The notes: generated from the letters alone by a model not told the origin. A stretch of DNA of 64,000 nt from Trichoplax sp. H2 (GCA_003344405.1 NOWV01000192.1:62001-126000); one strand, 5' to 3'; counted from the stretch's first letter, positions 1 to 11,645 are shown. Made by a program: numbers and translations.

Positions 1-54
1 TTTTTAATTAATATGGCAATGAATTTGATCAAAATTCTATGAAAACATTGTTAG

Positions 55-2443
55 AGATTTTAGCTTTAACGAAATAGTATCTCTTAAAAATGGAATATTT
101 GAAGGATGCAAAAGTATTGTGAATATGTAAGTCTAAATAATAATATACTTTAGACAATTAGATTTTCAAAAAAATCAATGCTACGTATCATAGAGAACAT
201 ATAGTAGCATTTACTGTCAAGGTTCTTATTTTTAAAAACTAATAATTCTAAATTTAGGAACCTGAATCATAACAAAATTTCAACCATAGAAAATGAAACG
301 TTTCGCGGTTTATCAAATTTATATTCGCTGTATGCTGTTGAATCCTTCTGTGCGATAATTATTTATCGCAGTATAAGATTAATAATACGAAAACAGTATA
401 GGTTATTTGCGTTGAAATAATTATGTTCTGTTACGCTGATTTTAATCTATTAGAGACATCAGCTATAATCGCATGATTTCTTTAAAAGGAATATTTCTTC
501 AAGATTTAAATCAGCTAAATTCATTGTAAGTAATCGACTCTTTATGTCTTATAATATTATTCATTTCTTTTTCGCTGCAGGGTCTGTTCAGTCTTATGAA
601 ATTATCACTTCTTATAAGTTACTGCATACACTCATTAATAGTAAATAGTAATTTTTAAAATAACTAGCAGAATGACGTATTCTGAAAAAGGGTGTCCAGC
701 TTAACAGTAGCAAGCTATATCGTTTCTAATTCTATAATTGACAGAAAATGCGATGGTAATCTAATCTCTTCCTTGGCAGGATCACCGTTTTATAATCTAA
801 CTAAACTGACTCAATTGTAAGATTACGAGTAACTATAATCTATATTGAATGATTTGACGAATTGTAATCCATGATAGAAAACACATAATTGCAGATAAAA
901 ATATACTAAGAGGCAATTTCATCACCCTTAAATTATTAATTTTCTATTAGATCTCTGGACTATAATCAAATCATAGATATTGCTAACGATAGTTTCACGA
1001 ATTTGAATATTTTAAGCGAATTGTAAGTTGATGGAACATTTCAAATTTACTTCATTTCATATAGCAGAGTAGTAAAATTAATGTCAAGGAAGTCATTTGT
1101 AATTTACTTATTTCTCAGATCGATTAATAACAATAAACTTTCTGGCTTGTCCTGCAGTTCAATTTACAAAACTATTCAAGATTTGTACGTGATAATGAAA
1201 TAAAAATACATAGTCATACATCAGTCTATTCTATGAAAATTTTTGGTCTTATTTTAATTAATTATTTGAATAATAATTCAAGTACTATTGCTGAGTAACA
1301 ATATGTAACGTAAAATTTGAAATTAAATTTGATTATATCGTTTAGGAAGATAAATCATAACAACATATCTTACATCTCGCCTAGTTGTAATGAAACATTT
1401 GCCAGTTTAAAGAATAGCTTGTAAGTGGAATTTCGTTTTAAAAGTTAACACCATACTACAGTACTAGCAAAAAAACATCATTTGCTAACTACTCTTTACC
1501 ATTGCTATTTTACTGTTACGATGTTATCTTAACGTTAGAATAGTTTAATAAGTACATCAGTAGCTAATAAGAAAAATATTCATATTTGTAGTGCTAGGTA
1601 AGATAAGCAATGCCTTAACGTGGATATTATTTGTGACAGTTTATTACATAATTGATATTGATTATTATGCGTAGATAGTAGTAAGATGATTCAACTTCTA
1701 GCTATTGATAGTTGAATTAGACAGCACACGTGCTTAGATTAAGATTGAGTATGAGAAAAAGATTAAAAATATTTACTGATAGAAAAGCTAGAAAGGAGCA
1801 TCTCATTTTGAGATATCTTTCCTAGTAAGGTATAATAATAGTACTGTTGTTTATAAATAGGACGGTTTCTATATAAACGGGAAGTTTAAGTTGAGTTTTG
1901 TGGTGAAAAGTTGGTAGATTTATCTATGCTAATAAAAGTTCTAACTTTACGATACCATCCAATGCGTATTTATCGTTCAGTAAAAGGGCATTTAATTCTG
2001 CAGTTACTTATAAAATTTTACTGTATGTTTCCTTGCTGCAGAGTTGAAATTGTGATATTTACGTAGGTTTTAAGTTTCAACCTTCCATTCTATGATTATT
2101 TGTTCTTTCTTCTAAGACTTTAATAATAATTTTTCGATATCAATCTCAAGGGGTATAAGCTATAATAATCTTGTATCAAATGGTATTAAAGTTTATGATC
2201 AAATTTTGATGAAATTAGCTAAATTGCCTCCTATTCTGTAAGTATCGTTTTACTACTCCAAACAAATATATAAATTTACGATAGTTTTCTGTATATAAAG
2301 AGAATATGTTTGCCTTCTAATATGAAGCCTTAACGCCATTATCCATATTTTTGGTAATTAAATATAACTAGACTATTGGCCGGAAACAATATTACATCGC
2401 TACCAAATTCGTTCATGAAATGGAATATTTACCTCAGAGTATT
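55..2443 (+). CDS. Gene 1 LRR exons, block 1 (9 exons)
   Basis: Exons: 55-126, 258-329, 454-525, 745-816, 951-1022 (72 nt each), 1119-1184 (66), 1346-1420 (75), 2151-2237 (87), 2372-2443 (72). Each is one leucine-rich repeat of the form xLxxNxIxxI....F..L..L..L. For example 454-525 reads DISYNRMISLKGIF and continues to a final L. The 1119 and 1346 exons carry cysteines (LSCSS, SPSCNE) and the 87-nt exon adds five residues, so this stretch departs from a regular solenoid. Donors are mostly GTAAGT; 258-329 uses GTATGC and 1119-1184 uses GTACGT. Each exon has a clear counterpart in gene 2 at 36148-37940 with the same length. The first exon is close to the left window edge; exons before it are not seen. 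Confidence 0.85.
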
Positions 2444-5400
2444 GTAAGTAGACCTGAGAAAGGTTCGGTTCGGTTCAAACCGTTATGATCTATATATATT
2501 TGTAAGTTCATTAACACCTACAACTATGTGATATAAAAATAATCTATTATATTAAGCTAAAAGTGATAAAGTCTCCTGAAAAAAAGTAATCTTAGTTGAC
2601 GACGGAAATATCTTTCAATTTCTATTTTAATTCAAACATTATCATGTAACATTCCATTTATAAAAGGCTAATTAGTTTTATTATTCGAAGTATAAACGGA
2701 ACTTTTTAGGGTGTTTAGACCTCTAACGTACAGTTATCCCAATCTGGTGTTAAGCTATAGCTTTCTAGTTCAACATAAAACTTAGAATGACCAAGTACTG
2801 TTGTATATGTATAAATTACAATTTAAAGAGCGACTAATCTAACCGAAGTAAGATGGAGTAATTCTGCTACAACATCGCTTGAAACAATATTTATTTTCTT
2901 TAAAGCTGCCATATTTGCTACCAAGCAAGACTTGTTTGTCTACACTAGTGCACGTTCTTATTTGACAGTAAAATGTAATCAGGAACTTTATCGGGTAGTC
3001 ATGCATGAATTTCTTCACTAAATTTGATAGCTAGCTTTTCTGAGTATCTACAATTGTTACTCTATTTGTGAAAGGCATTCTTTTATATATTTATGCTAGG
3101 TTTCAGCTACGCATATCAATTAATCAATTATTCAATTTATAAATATGTATTTTTCCATAGAAAATATTTTATGATAGTTAATTTATTGCACAGCAGATAT
3201 GTGCCAATTATCATTAAAAGCTAACAAATCGTAATCCAAGTAACAACTTAGTTCGGTTTAATATTTAACAGCCAACAATTACAATTGTAACTACCTCTAT
3301 TTTAATTATTACACTTTTATCCATACTAAACGACTTTAATCTAGAAATTAACTAATAATTATTCCTGAGCACTCGAGTCAACATTAACTATTTTAAATCG
3401 GATAATAATATTGAGAAATATTATTTAAATCTAAATGCTTCAACATCATTCAAACTATAACTTGCTATTTACGGTCAATATGAAACCTTTACAAGTTCTT
3501 ATTGATTATTAAATTTAATGGTAAATACATTAGCATAGTAGTTATGCAATTGAAAAGGGGTCTTTCATCTTTTTTCAGCTTTCCTAAATAACTACATTTG
3601 ACTTCAGAGCTTGTCACGGTGCAAATACAGCGTAAATGATACAGTATAAATTAAGCATTTGTGTCTTGATAGATTTCTATACTTATTGTTGATTCTATAT
3701 GATTTGTTCTTTCGTGCATGACTTGGTGTCACAAACCAGCTTCGTGACAAGGATAACGTAAAACAAATCTCTAAATTACTATAATCTCCGGGATTCAGTA
3801 TCCGTTAACTACCTCACAAGAATTTAGACGCCTTTGATTCTACGTTAAAACAACTATACAATTGAGAACTGCTTTATTCAACTATCTGACGGGCTTATAT
3901 ACCCTTCTACAGCAGCTAACATTCACAAGTCATCTTATAAAAATACCTGGGTGAGAACATCTACTAACTAGTTTTTCACAGTCGGACTACAATATGTCCA
4001 TTCACAGAATCATTTCAGCACATATTACAGCACAGCAATAAATTTACTGTAACACATTTATAATTAGAGTAATTCCTATTGTAAGTAACTAGTTGTAATA
4101 TAATATCACTATATTATATTAACCAAATTTAGATATCTATTTCTTCACGGTAGTTCGTACCGTGACACTTGGTTAGAGTTTTATAATAGTATAAAGTTAT
4201 GTTATTCCATACGTTACTTTTTTAGCCTTGTGTAATGTAAGCCGAATAGCTGGCATTCCTATTATGTTACATTAATGAGTCATTTACATATTTTCCATAC
4301 CGGCTACACCCATTGATATGTTTAGTCGTCAAGAATTGTGTAGCGAGTCTATTAACGGAATTTGAGACTACTTACCTTTCTCTTATCTATGATTGAACAA
4401 AGAATGGTGTTTTTTTCCTTTAGTTCTACCTATATAAGTTAGATCGACTAAATTCTTGCGATTTTGGTTGATGATTGCTAATATTGTTCGTTAGTAGTCG
4501 ATTCCAGTAGTCTTTTACTAGTGCACCGCCTTGCTCAAATTAGTTAAAATAAAGTAATAGCAGCTCGACGTTATCAAGTTTAGCTGTGTGACAGGAGTCT
4601 AGAAGGGAAGATCTAGGCTGAAGCTTGCATAGTAGTTGACAGCAGCAAGTTAGAAGAGCAGAATACTTTGCTTTATCCTTTGTCTGCGGATTAGTTCGCG
4701 ACAGTGCTATAAAGAAAGTAGCATAGTTCAATATCGCAAGTACTATTGAATGCTCTTTTCTTTTAGTCCTTAGTTTACTCTAATATCAATCCAGATGATA
4801 GTTTCTTAAAAGACTTATTCAAAATTAATAGCATTGTATGTATATCACTAAATTTTAGTAAATTTATATTCCTAGCTAGTTACACTTCTACTTGCTAAAT
4901 AAGAAAAGGCGATATATATTCACAATTGTCTAAATCAAATATTAACCCTATTAAATGCCGTCTATACTCTTATAATGAACGGTCAAAATGTATAATGTGA
5001 TTATCTAGTAAATTCAAGTTATTCTCATGGAAACAACAAAAGTTACTTGTTAGTATAACATTCTTTGGTAGTATAATCATGCTATAATGCAACCTACAAG
5101 TTCTATTTAAATTATACTGAAACTCGTATAGTATACTTACGACTATAAATGAATGAATTTAACAAGTACTATCAATTTATCTGTAATTATATCCTACACG
5201 TATAATCATATTTAGCTTAAAAATAAAGTGTAAATGACTTAATTCATATAAAATGACTTTATTACATGCTGGTGTTCATTGTTCAGCTTGAAATAAATCA
5301 ATTGCTTATATTAAATTAAATTAAATTTTTAGGTCTATTGGTCATAACAAATTATCGATATCTGCTATCAAACAAATTATAAAAGGGTTTTATATCACTA

Positions 5401-8400
5401 ATTACTGCTTGCCGCCCTACTTAGATCCTTTAGCTAAATGTTTTATTTATTCCATGTAAGTTACTTAGCTTGCCTAAATCTGCTTTGATCGATTATGAAT
5501 ATTAATTGGCATTTAAAGACACCGAACAATAGTAATTTATTAATCGTTAAAAACATATTCTTACTGTTATCAACTCACATTTATCGCATTGTTTAATGGA
5601 ATAGTGATTTGAGCTATAGCAGGTTAACAGAAATTCCATCAAATGCATTTGTAGCCCTAAGAGGATTTTTGAAAGTCTTGTAAGTCATCCTAGATAATAC
5701 CAAATCTAAATTAATCTTTAATTTAAACCTAATCAAAGAAACAAGGTATAATTAACTAATATCATTTACTAATAGTTTTATTGGAAAGATAGACGGAATA
5801 AATAAATAAGTGCATGGCTAGATTAACAGCAATCCAATAATTATTAAGTAGATGTAGCATAATGAAATGTTCTAACAGACAATAGCTGATAATGATACGG
5901 CCACCTATCAGCATACTTTAACATTTTTAATTGAACTTTGCATCATAAACTTTAAATTTATTATTTATACATCATATGCATATAAGTATAAAAGTGGTAT
6001 TAAGTCGTATTAGTGCTAACTTTAAGGTTTACAAGGACTAACAAGTTAAAGGGCACATGATGATACAGTCAAACAGAAGCAATTGTGGAAGAGAAAAATA
6101 GCTACCATTTTTCCATCTATCTCATTTAATTTGAAATATATGCGCTTGAAGACATTACATAGGCTCAACCCTTTTAATTTAATTCAGCACGAGTCGCGAT
6201 TTTAATTTCTCTCTTTTAGTTATGTCCTCAAAATCGTTATGATAAAAGTTAGTGCTTCTTAGTTGTGATGCGATATTGCAAAAATGTAACAGTGCATTGA
6301 AAGTAAAACATTAGAATTACGATTTAAGAGCATCCTAAAGCTGATTTACTTGTACTGCATAACAGAAATCTCACCAACAATGCGATAAAACATATCGATG
6401 CCTCAGTCATATTTCGAGATAGTGAAAGAAATTTAGAAGAACTGTAAGTTAAAATATCGCATTAGCATGTTTATCACTTTGATATTGAATTAATATTTAT
6501 TATTTACTATGCTAACTTACTCTATATGAATATTATATATTTCGATACTAAGAAATAGTTTCGCTTTAGGAATTTGGCTAACAATCTAATCACTACAATT
6601 ACCAATCGTCATAACGTTCAGTTTAGTGCACTGAAGCTATTGTAAGAATTGGATTTAATATTAAGACTTTATTAGTATATATTGTTGAAATAAATTAAAA
6701 GCATAGATTTTATAATTTCCAATTTAATTCGAAATCTGTGCAGGAACTTGAATCAAAATAAACTTTCTAACATTTGTGGAAGGTCTAACGTACTAGGAAT
6801 TGCGCCAAATCTCCTAGAATTGTAATAATGAAAGTTATAATAATTTGTACTCACTATCATTACTCACGATTAAATCCTAAATATACTCATGCATCTTCTT
6901 AGATATTTAGATTTTAATAAAGTAAGAATTTTGACAAATAGGTGTTTCGGGACACTTTTCAAATTGCAACTGATGTAAGTATAAAATTTTCTACTTTATT
7001 TATAATCTGTATTTATCAAATTTTTTTCGGTTGCAGTAAAGTTAAATAATAATTTCTTATTATTTAATATGAAGGAGAATGTAATTTTTGTACACCAATA
7101 CACAATTGTAACTTAATGGTTAACTTAAGATGGTATTTTTTGCTATCAGATCATTTAGGTCAAATCCTTTAGCACTCTTAAGTGACATCTCATTTTATGG
7201 TTCAGCGACCTTAAAAACTGTGTAAGTAGAAGTGCTTTTTGGCTTAATCTATCTTTAAAAATAAATAAGATAAGAATTCTACTCGAGAAATTAGAATTTA
7301 TTACTCCCATCAAGCATCTACTGATATAATCATTTTATGCATTACGGTGCAAATTAAGCCTTGAAATTTCCAAATTGCAGAAATATTGACTTGACTTTCT
7401 AGAATCTCGCGCTGATGTACATCAATTTAGAAATCAACCTCATTCCATAGTTTTTGATCTTCATTACAAAATTAAACATTTCCTAATTTTAGTTAGTAAT
7501 TGTTATAATTTACACCGCCATCAGACTGAATCTCTCGTATTCGAATAACGTCTTTAGAAATTACAATTATTGTATGACTGTGACAGTGTTATATATTGTA
7601 ATAGAGTAGAAATATCTATGTTAGGATAATTCTGTTAGCCTATCCTTACGTAGTTAACTTCTAATTTGGATATACTGTGTTTTAATATACCACTGACTCT
7701 TTGTGACAGTGACACATATACACATACTGAAATTAATAGTTCTATTTGTGAATGCAAATCATATACTTACAGTTCGAATCATTGTGATTGTAACTTACTT
7801 ATGATAGATTGTAAATTATCGTGGAAATATTCCGTGATAGGACATATCGTAATCTGACTATTCTGTATTAGTCATCAGATTTCTATGTTCATAAATACTG
7901 TTGTCGGCATGAAGGGAGCAGTAGCTAAAATTAATATCTAATTTAGTGAATAATTCCAAAGTTAATCGTACTAACTATGACTCATGAACTATTGAGGAAG
8001 AGTATATAGATACAGTATATCGTGTAATAAAGTGGATTCTTAAACTTAGTGTTTAACGTAAAGTACCAGGCGTCTAAGTCTTTGTGTAGTCTGCTAGTAG
8101 AGCAAAAGTGTTTCTGATAGTGCAGATATCGTTCCTTGATACGTGATTCAAGAAATTAACTTATTGACGGTACATTACGTTATCTTGTTGCAAAGCTATT
8201 TTGTGACAATAACATAAATAGTTGCTTTCAGATATAGCTTCCTTCAGATTATTCTAATAATAAACTTCTTGAATACTTCTTAAATAATAAATTCTTAAAT
8301 ATTCTGTTTTGGTTAAAAAATTTCAATTAGAGCCTCCACACGTGCTTATTTATGCTGTATAGTTCCCGCCAAAATTACTACATGCTCACCAACTCCGGAT

Positions 8401-9909
8401 TTAGATTCAGCCTCAAGCTGTGAAAATATTCTTGCTCACATATCTTTACGTTTAGCTGTTTGGATAATGGGTATTGCAGCTTTTATAGGAAACATACTTG
8501 TTATTGCAGTACACCGTACCAACGGCAATCAAAGGATGAGTAAAGCTACAGAACTCGTCTTCAGCAATTTAGCCCTATCAGATTTTTTAATGTCATTATA
8601 TTTGTTTATTATTGGTGCTGCCGACGTAATTTATCGAGATCGTTACGCTCAACATGCTGAAGAATGGCTCAGTAGTCCAGCATGTTTTATTGCATCATTC
8701 TTAATATCTACGTCCAGTTTGATGTCGGTCATTATGATGTTATTTATCAGCATCGATCGATATGCAATTACTGCTAATCCATTTGCATCATCAGATGAAA
8801 GATATAAACGAACCAAAATAGCATTAATAGTCGGATGGTTATTGACATGCACCTTTGTTGGTATACCAAATATAATGAGTATTAATCAAATTGGAGATAG
8901 GCGATTACATGAATTCAGTTCTATTTGCTCTCCGAGTAATCTAAGCGAAACATTCTTTTCGGCCTGGACATTTACTTTTGTTATAATACAACTTTTTAGT
9001 TGGACTACCACACTTATAGTTTACGCGATGTTACTAGTTTCAGTACGTAAAACGCAACGATCAGTTCGTAGCAGTGCTCAATCTCGCAATTTTGCTATTG
9101 CAATTCGTTTATCATTAATATTAATTACAGATTTAATTGCATGGTTACCAGTATATGTTATTTCTGCGATGGCTATAATTCAAGGGAGATTAAATATATT
9201 TACATTACAATTTGCGGTCATTTTAGCTATACCACTAAATTCAGCGATTAATCCATACATTTATACAGCTACTGGGACAGCTTGCTTCAATCGATTAGTT
9301 ACAAAGAGATCGAAAAGAAAATCGGTACAATCTATACTAGGTCAAGGTACTGATATGAGTACATTTGTGAGCAGTGGTACCTTTGCAAAGCGCGGTAGGA
9401 CAGGCAGAAATGTTACTCAAGCAAATACGCTTATTCAAGAAAACCGGAATACTACAGGTCTGAAAGCTATTAACACTTATTCGTACATATACAATGACGA
9501 CGATAATTCTACATTAAAGCAAACAGTAAGTGAAAAAGCCGATCTTAATGAAAATAATATAATTGAATCCGATTCTGATTGTCTTTGCACTGATTCTCCT
9601 AAGCGAAGTCATATCGCACCTTCAGATATATCCGACGAAGCAGTAGCTACAATTAATAATGTGGATAGTCTAATCGATAGAAATTGTGAGAACCAATTAA
9701 TTAATGATGAAAACGATCTTTTACGTCATAGTAGTGATATAAATACTTGTAATGATGATGTTAGAGATACTGAAGGTGTCACAAATCTTGCGTTTAATAG
9801 CAGCGAGGGTTCGAATACAGCAGGATCTGAGATTAATGGGCACAAATTTCTTAGCAATGAAGAGAATACAAATAGTCAATCAATTGACAGTAACCAAAGC
9901 TTTGAATAG
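55..9909 (+). CDS. LGR-type receptor gene 1 (3' part; 16 LRR exons + 7TM exon)
   Basis: Spliced gene, 5' end outside the window. It would encode the C-terminal part of a leucine-rich-repeat G-protein-coupled receptor: an extracellular LRR solenoid, a hinge with a CC motif and seven transmembrane helices. Seventeen exons are visible. Joined, they give 935 residues plus the stop at 9907-9909. Every exon starts with the last base of a codon and ends after two bases of the next codon, so all junctions keep frame; the two-base ends are TT, CT, AT or GT, which cannot create a stop. The exons match, one for one, the last 17 exons of gene 2 downstream. By that alignment a large N-terminal half, including signal peptide and further LRR exons, should lie upstream of the window. 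It is the first member of a three-gene tandem array. Ligand and G-protein coupling cannot be read from sequence. Confidence 0.88.
1565..1830 (+). repeat. Element E copy 1
   Basis: In a gene 1 intron. Contains TTTGTAGTGCTAGGTAAGAT and, further on, a stretch with CTTAGATTAAGATTGAGTATG. The reverse complements of both recur at about 43640-43850. Similarity is patchy, so this is an old interspersed repeat of unknown class. Confidence 0.6.
3727..4167 (+). mobile_element. Element B copy 1 (non-autonomous DNA element)
   Basis: Starts TGTCACAAACCAGCTTCGTG and ends in the hairpin TCACGGTA-GTTCG-TACCGTGA followed by CA. The left end also folds (TGTCAC...GTGACA). It contains no coding capacity. The internal block GGGATTCAGTATCC...ACGCCTTTG is shared with copies at 10920, 34585 and, inverted, 22680. 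Class unknown; MITE-like in size and lack of genes. Confidence 0.7.
4470..4720 (+). repeat. Element F copy 1
   Basis: Downstream of element B copy 1. Shares AGTTAGAAGAGCAGAATACTT and the flanking GTTGACAGCAGCA / AGCTCGA blocks with about 11425-11645, where it also follows an element B copy. B and F may be two ends of one larger element. Confidence 0.55.
5333..7221 (+). CDS. Gene 1 LRR exons, block 2 (7 exons)
   Basis: Exons: 5333-5455 (123 nt), 5605-5679 (75), 6366-6443 (78), 6570-6641 (72), 6744-6821 (78), 6903-6974 (72), 7150-7221 (72). They encode the last repeats of the ectodomain. The 123-nt exon starts as an LRR (SIGHNKLSISAI) and then has an insert between two cysteines (NYC...AKC). 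The 6744 exon contains SNICGRSN. The last exon ends ...SATLKTV and splices in frame to the 7TM exon, giving TVASTRAYLCC, the expected LRR-to-hinge transition of an LGR. For 7150-7221 an acceptor at 7158 was also possible; the earlier one was chosen because it restores 72 nt and matches the gene 2 exon at 40397. The donor of 6744-6821 is GTAATA. Confidence 0.83.
7580..8208 (+). mobile_element. Element A copy 1 (about 630 bp)
   Basis: In the last intron of gene 1. Begins GTGACAGTGTTATATATTG and ends TTGCAAAGCTATTTTGTGACA, so both ends carry GTGACA. Related copies lie at 15534 (inverted), about 29910 (decayed), 58599 (inverted) and, as a remnant, near 61830. It holds an open frame of 63 codons at 7666-7857 (MDILCFNIPLTLCDSD...), kept in two other copies. 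No transposase is present. Probably a non-autonomous DNA transposon. Confidence 0.72.
8331..9909 (+). CDS. Gene 1 hinge + seven-transmembrane exon
   Basis: A single 1,579-nt exon holds the hinge, all seven helices and the cytoplasmic tail. It starts after TTCAATTAG and is open in frame upstream of the methionine at 8467, so that ATG lies inside TM1 and is not the translation start. Order: hinge with AYLCCIVP and a conserved CEN; TM1 with FIGN; TM2 NLALSDF; an extracellular loop with YRDRYAQHAEEW and the TM3 cysteine in SPACF; SIDRY at the end of TM3; TM4 GWLLTC; TM6 ILITDLIAWLP with the LGR-type aspartate; TM7 PLNSAINPYIY. The tail (about 180 residues) is polar, acidic and serine/asparagine-rich, with a basic KRSKRK patch just after TM7. 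Class A LGR family is secure. A likeness to relaxin-receptor/GRL101 LGRs is from memory of motifs. Confidence 0.93.
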
Positions 9910-10456
9910 GCTTATTATAAACATATTCATCATCAACAGTTTGAAGCAAACTATTTAAGACTAAATATTTACAATGACATTGATTCGTTTTCATAATGGC
10001 TTAAAGACACTTGATTTTAGCGAAGAATTGCAATTATATTTTAGCACTCCTTGGTCAATCGCGCTGCAGCAATAAAAATAAAGTAAATCTCGGCATATTT
10101 TGGGAAGTAAATACCGAATATCAACCATTCCAACTATTCCTTAACGTTCATTTTTTCGACAATATCGCATCACGAATGATAATAATGTTTTTTATAATTC
10201 TAATGCTTACAGACGTCTGTACTTACTTTGAGTGGTTAGTCAGCATAAAATATCGGCTACTGATATCTGTATGGCTTATTTAGTATGATTGTGTTTCAAT
10301 GTCAGTCGTGACAGCCACATTGTGCTTTACTTCACATTGCGAATACACTTAAACACAACTCACATTACTATTGCAATTTTATCTATGTAATGGAGTGAAG
10401 CTTACAAGAAACTGTAGTTCTTTTGTAATTTTGAGAAGACACTTTATCACACCATA

Positions 10457-10462
10457 ATAAAT
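10457..10462 (+). promoter_or_regulatory. Candidate poly(A) signal of gene 1
   Basis: AATAAATAAA, about 550 nt after the gene 1 stop codon. Another AATAAA lies at 10071-10076. In AT-rich DNA such hexamers are frequent by chance, so either could be the true signal or neither. Confidence 0.25.
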
Positions 10463-10919
10463 AAATATGCATTATACGTACATTTTATTCTAGATAATAT
10501 ATGTACTTTGTACGAAATTTAAACTAATAAAGCTTTACCTGCTATTCTAATCTGACGTTTTTTATATTTAGTTTGCTTCGCTACTATTAATAACGAATAC
10601 TAAATGCCTTTTACTGAGTAACTATCTAAAATTGCTTAACTATCGTTCCTGCAAGCGCAGCAACTACTACGATAGCTTCAATCACAATTCCTGCAACGCT
10701 TTCGGAACTCATCTCACCACAGAGACAAATCCTTTCATAAAAGCTTTGATATCGTTTAAAACCTCCATTTACTTAAAACAGTAGACAAATTTGTTTCATA
10801 CTTAGGCATACAACAAAGCAATATCCCAGTAATAATGAAAAAGTACAAGTACATACCGTACGCGAAATATAATGAGCATGGATTCTAATAGTAGTATAAT
10901 AAAATGATCAGTATGTAGT

Positions 10920-11297
10920 TGTCACAAACCAGCCTTACGATAAGGTTTACGCAAATAAATCCCTAAGTTTTAAAAATTTCGGGATTCAATTTCCCTGAAA
11001 AACTCATGAAAACTTCGACGCCTTGCTTCTACATTACTAAACTAGAGAACTTATTTTATTTAGTGATCTGCCGAGCTTAAATACCTTTCGGCATAGTATT
11101 AGCCATAGTTACAGTTGCAAGAGCTCTTGCACTATATCCATCCATTCAGTAAGGATTGTACTACAGTAAAGCCTATGTTTTACCGTAATACACTTTAACT
11201 TAAGTGATTTTTACTCTAAGTAGCTAATTGTAATTACCATATATAAATTTTAATTCGCAAAATATAGTCATTTAATTCTCCAGTTCGTACCGTGATA
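10920..11297 (+). mobile_element. Element B copy 2
   Basis: In the gene 1-gene 2 spacer. Left end TGTCACAAACCAGCC, internal TTTCGGGATTCAATTTCC and CTTCGACGCCTTGCTTCTAC, right end AGTTCGTACCGTGATA. More diverged than copy 1; the right hairpin has lost its left arm. Confidence 0.65.
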
Positions 11298-11424
11298 GTC
11301 GTTGTTACACCACTAATATTCCATCAATAGTAGCATTGATTGATTAATTATTTGTGTCGCAGTAGATTTTTGCTTACTTAGCTTCGGCACACTAAACTTT
11401 CGTTTTTGACTCTTAATCACGAAC

Positions 11425-11645
11425 GTTGCTGTTCAGTAATTAATTTTACACTTTTCACGAGTAAATAGCGTTGGTCGTATTATTTGGAATAAAGCAAAAG
11501 TAGCTCGATATAGGGAAATTTTTCTATGTGACTGCATTCAAGTAGGGTAATTCTAGGTCGAACCTAGAATAGGAGTTGATAGTAACAACTTAGAAGAGCA
11601 GAATACTTTACTTTGTCCTTTTTCAGAAGAGTATTCGTGGCAATA
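11425..11645 (+). repeat. Element F copy 2
   Basis: Downstream of element B copy 2; shares TTAGAAGAGCAGAATACTTT, AGTAGCTCGATA and GTTGATAGTAACAA with the copy at 4470-4720. Confidence 0.55.

Larger units (their letters stand above)
2444..5332 (+). other. Large gene 1 intron filled with repeats
   Basis: 2.9-kb intron, against only about 0.7 kb at the equivalent place in gene 2. The extra length includes an element B copy (3727-4167) and an element F copy (about 4470-4720). The 63-codon minus-strand frame at 4540-4731 lies in element F and shows no domain. Confidence 0.65.

Noticed and set aside
7765-7790. GTTCGAATC resembling a tRNA B-box in element A
   Set aside because: No A-box, no cloverleaf fold and no acceptor stem could be drawn around it.
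8649-8852. Minus-strand frames opposite the 7TM exons (8649-8852 and 41749-41985)
   Set aside because: Their peptides are the antisense of conserved TM2-TM4 codons. They are similar to each other only because the sense strand is conserved.
8467-9909. Intronless 480-residue rhodopsin-type GPCR starting at the ATG at 8467
   Set aside because: That methionine lies within TM1. The frame is open upstream to an acceptor at 8330 and the missing TM1 half and hinge are encoded there, so this is the last exon of a larger gene. The same holds for 41567-43177.
9752-9958. Frame overlapping the end of gene 1
   Set aside because: Out-of-frame shadow of the gene 1 tail and stop region; not matched in gene 2.
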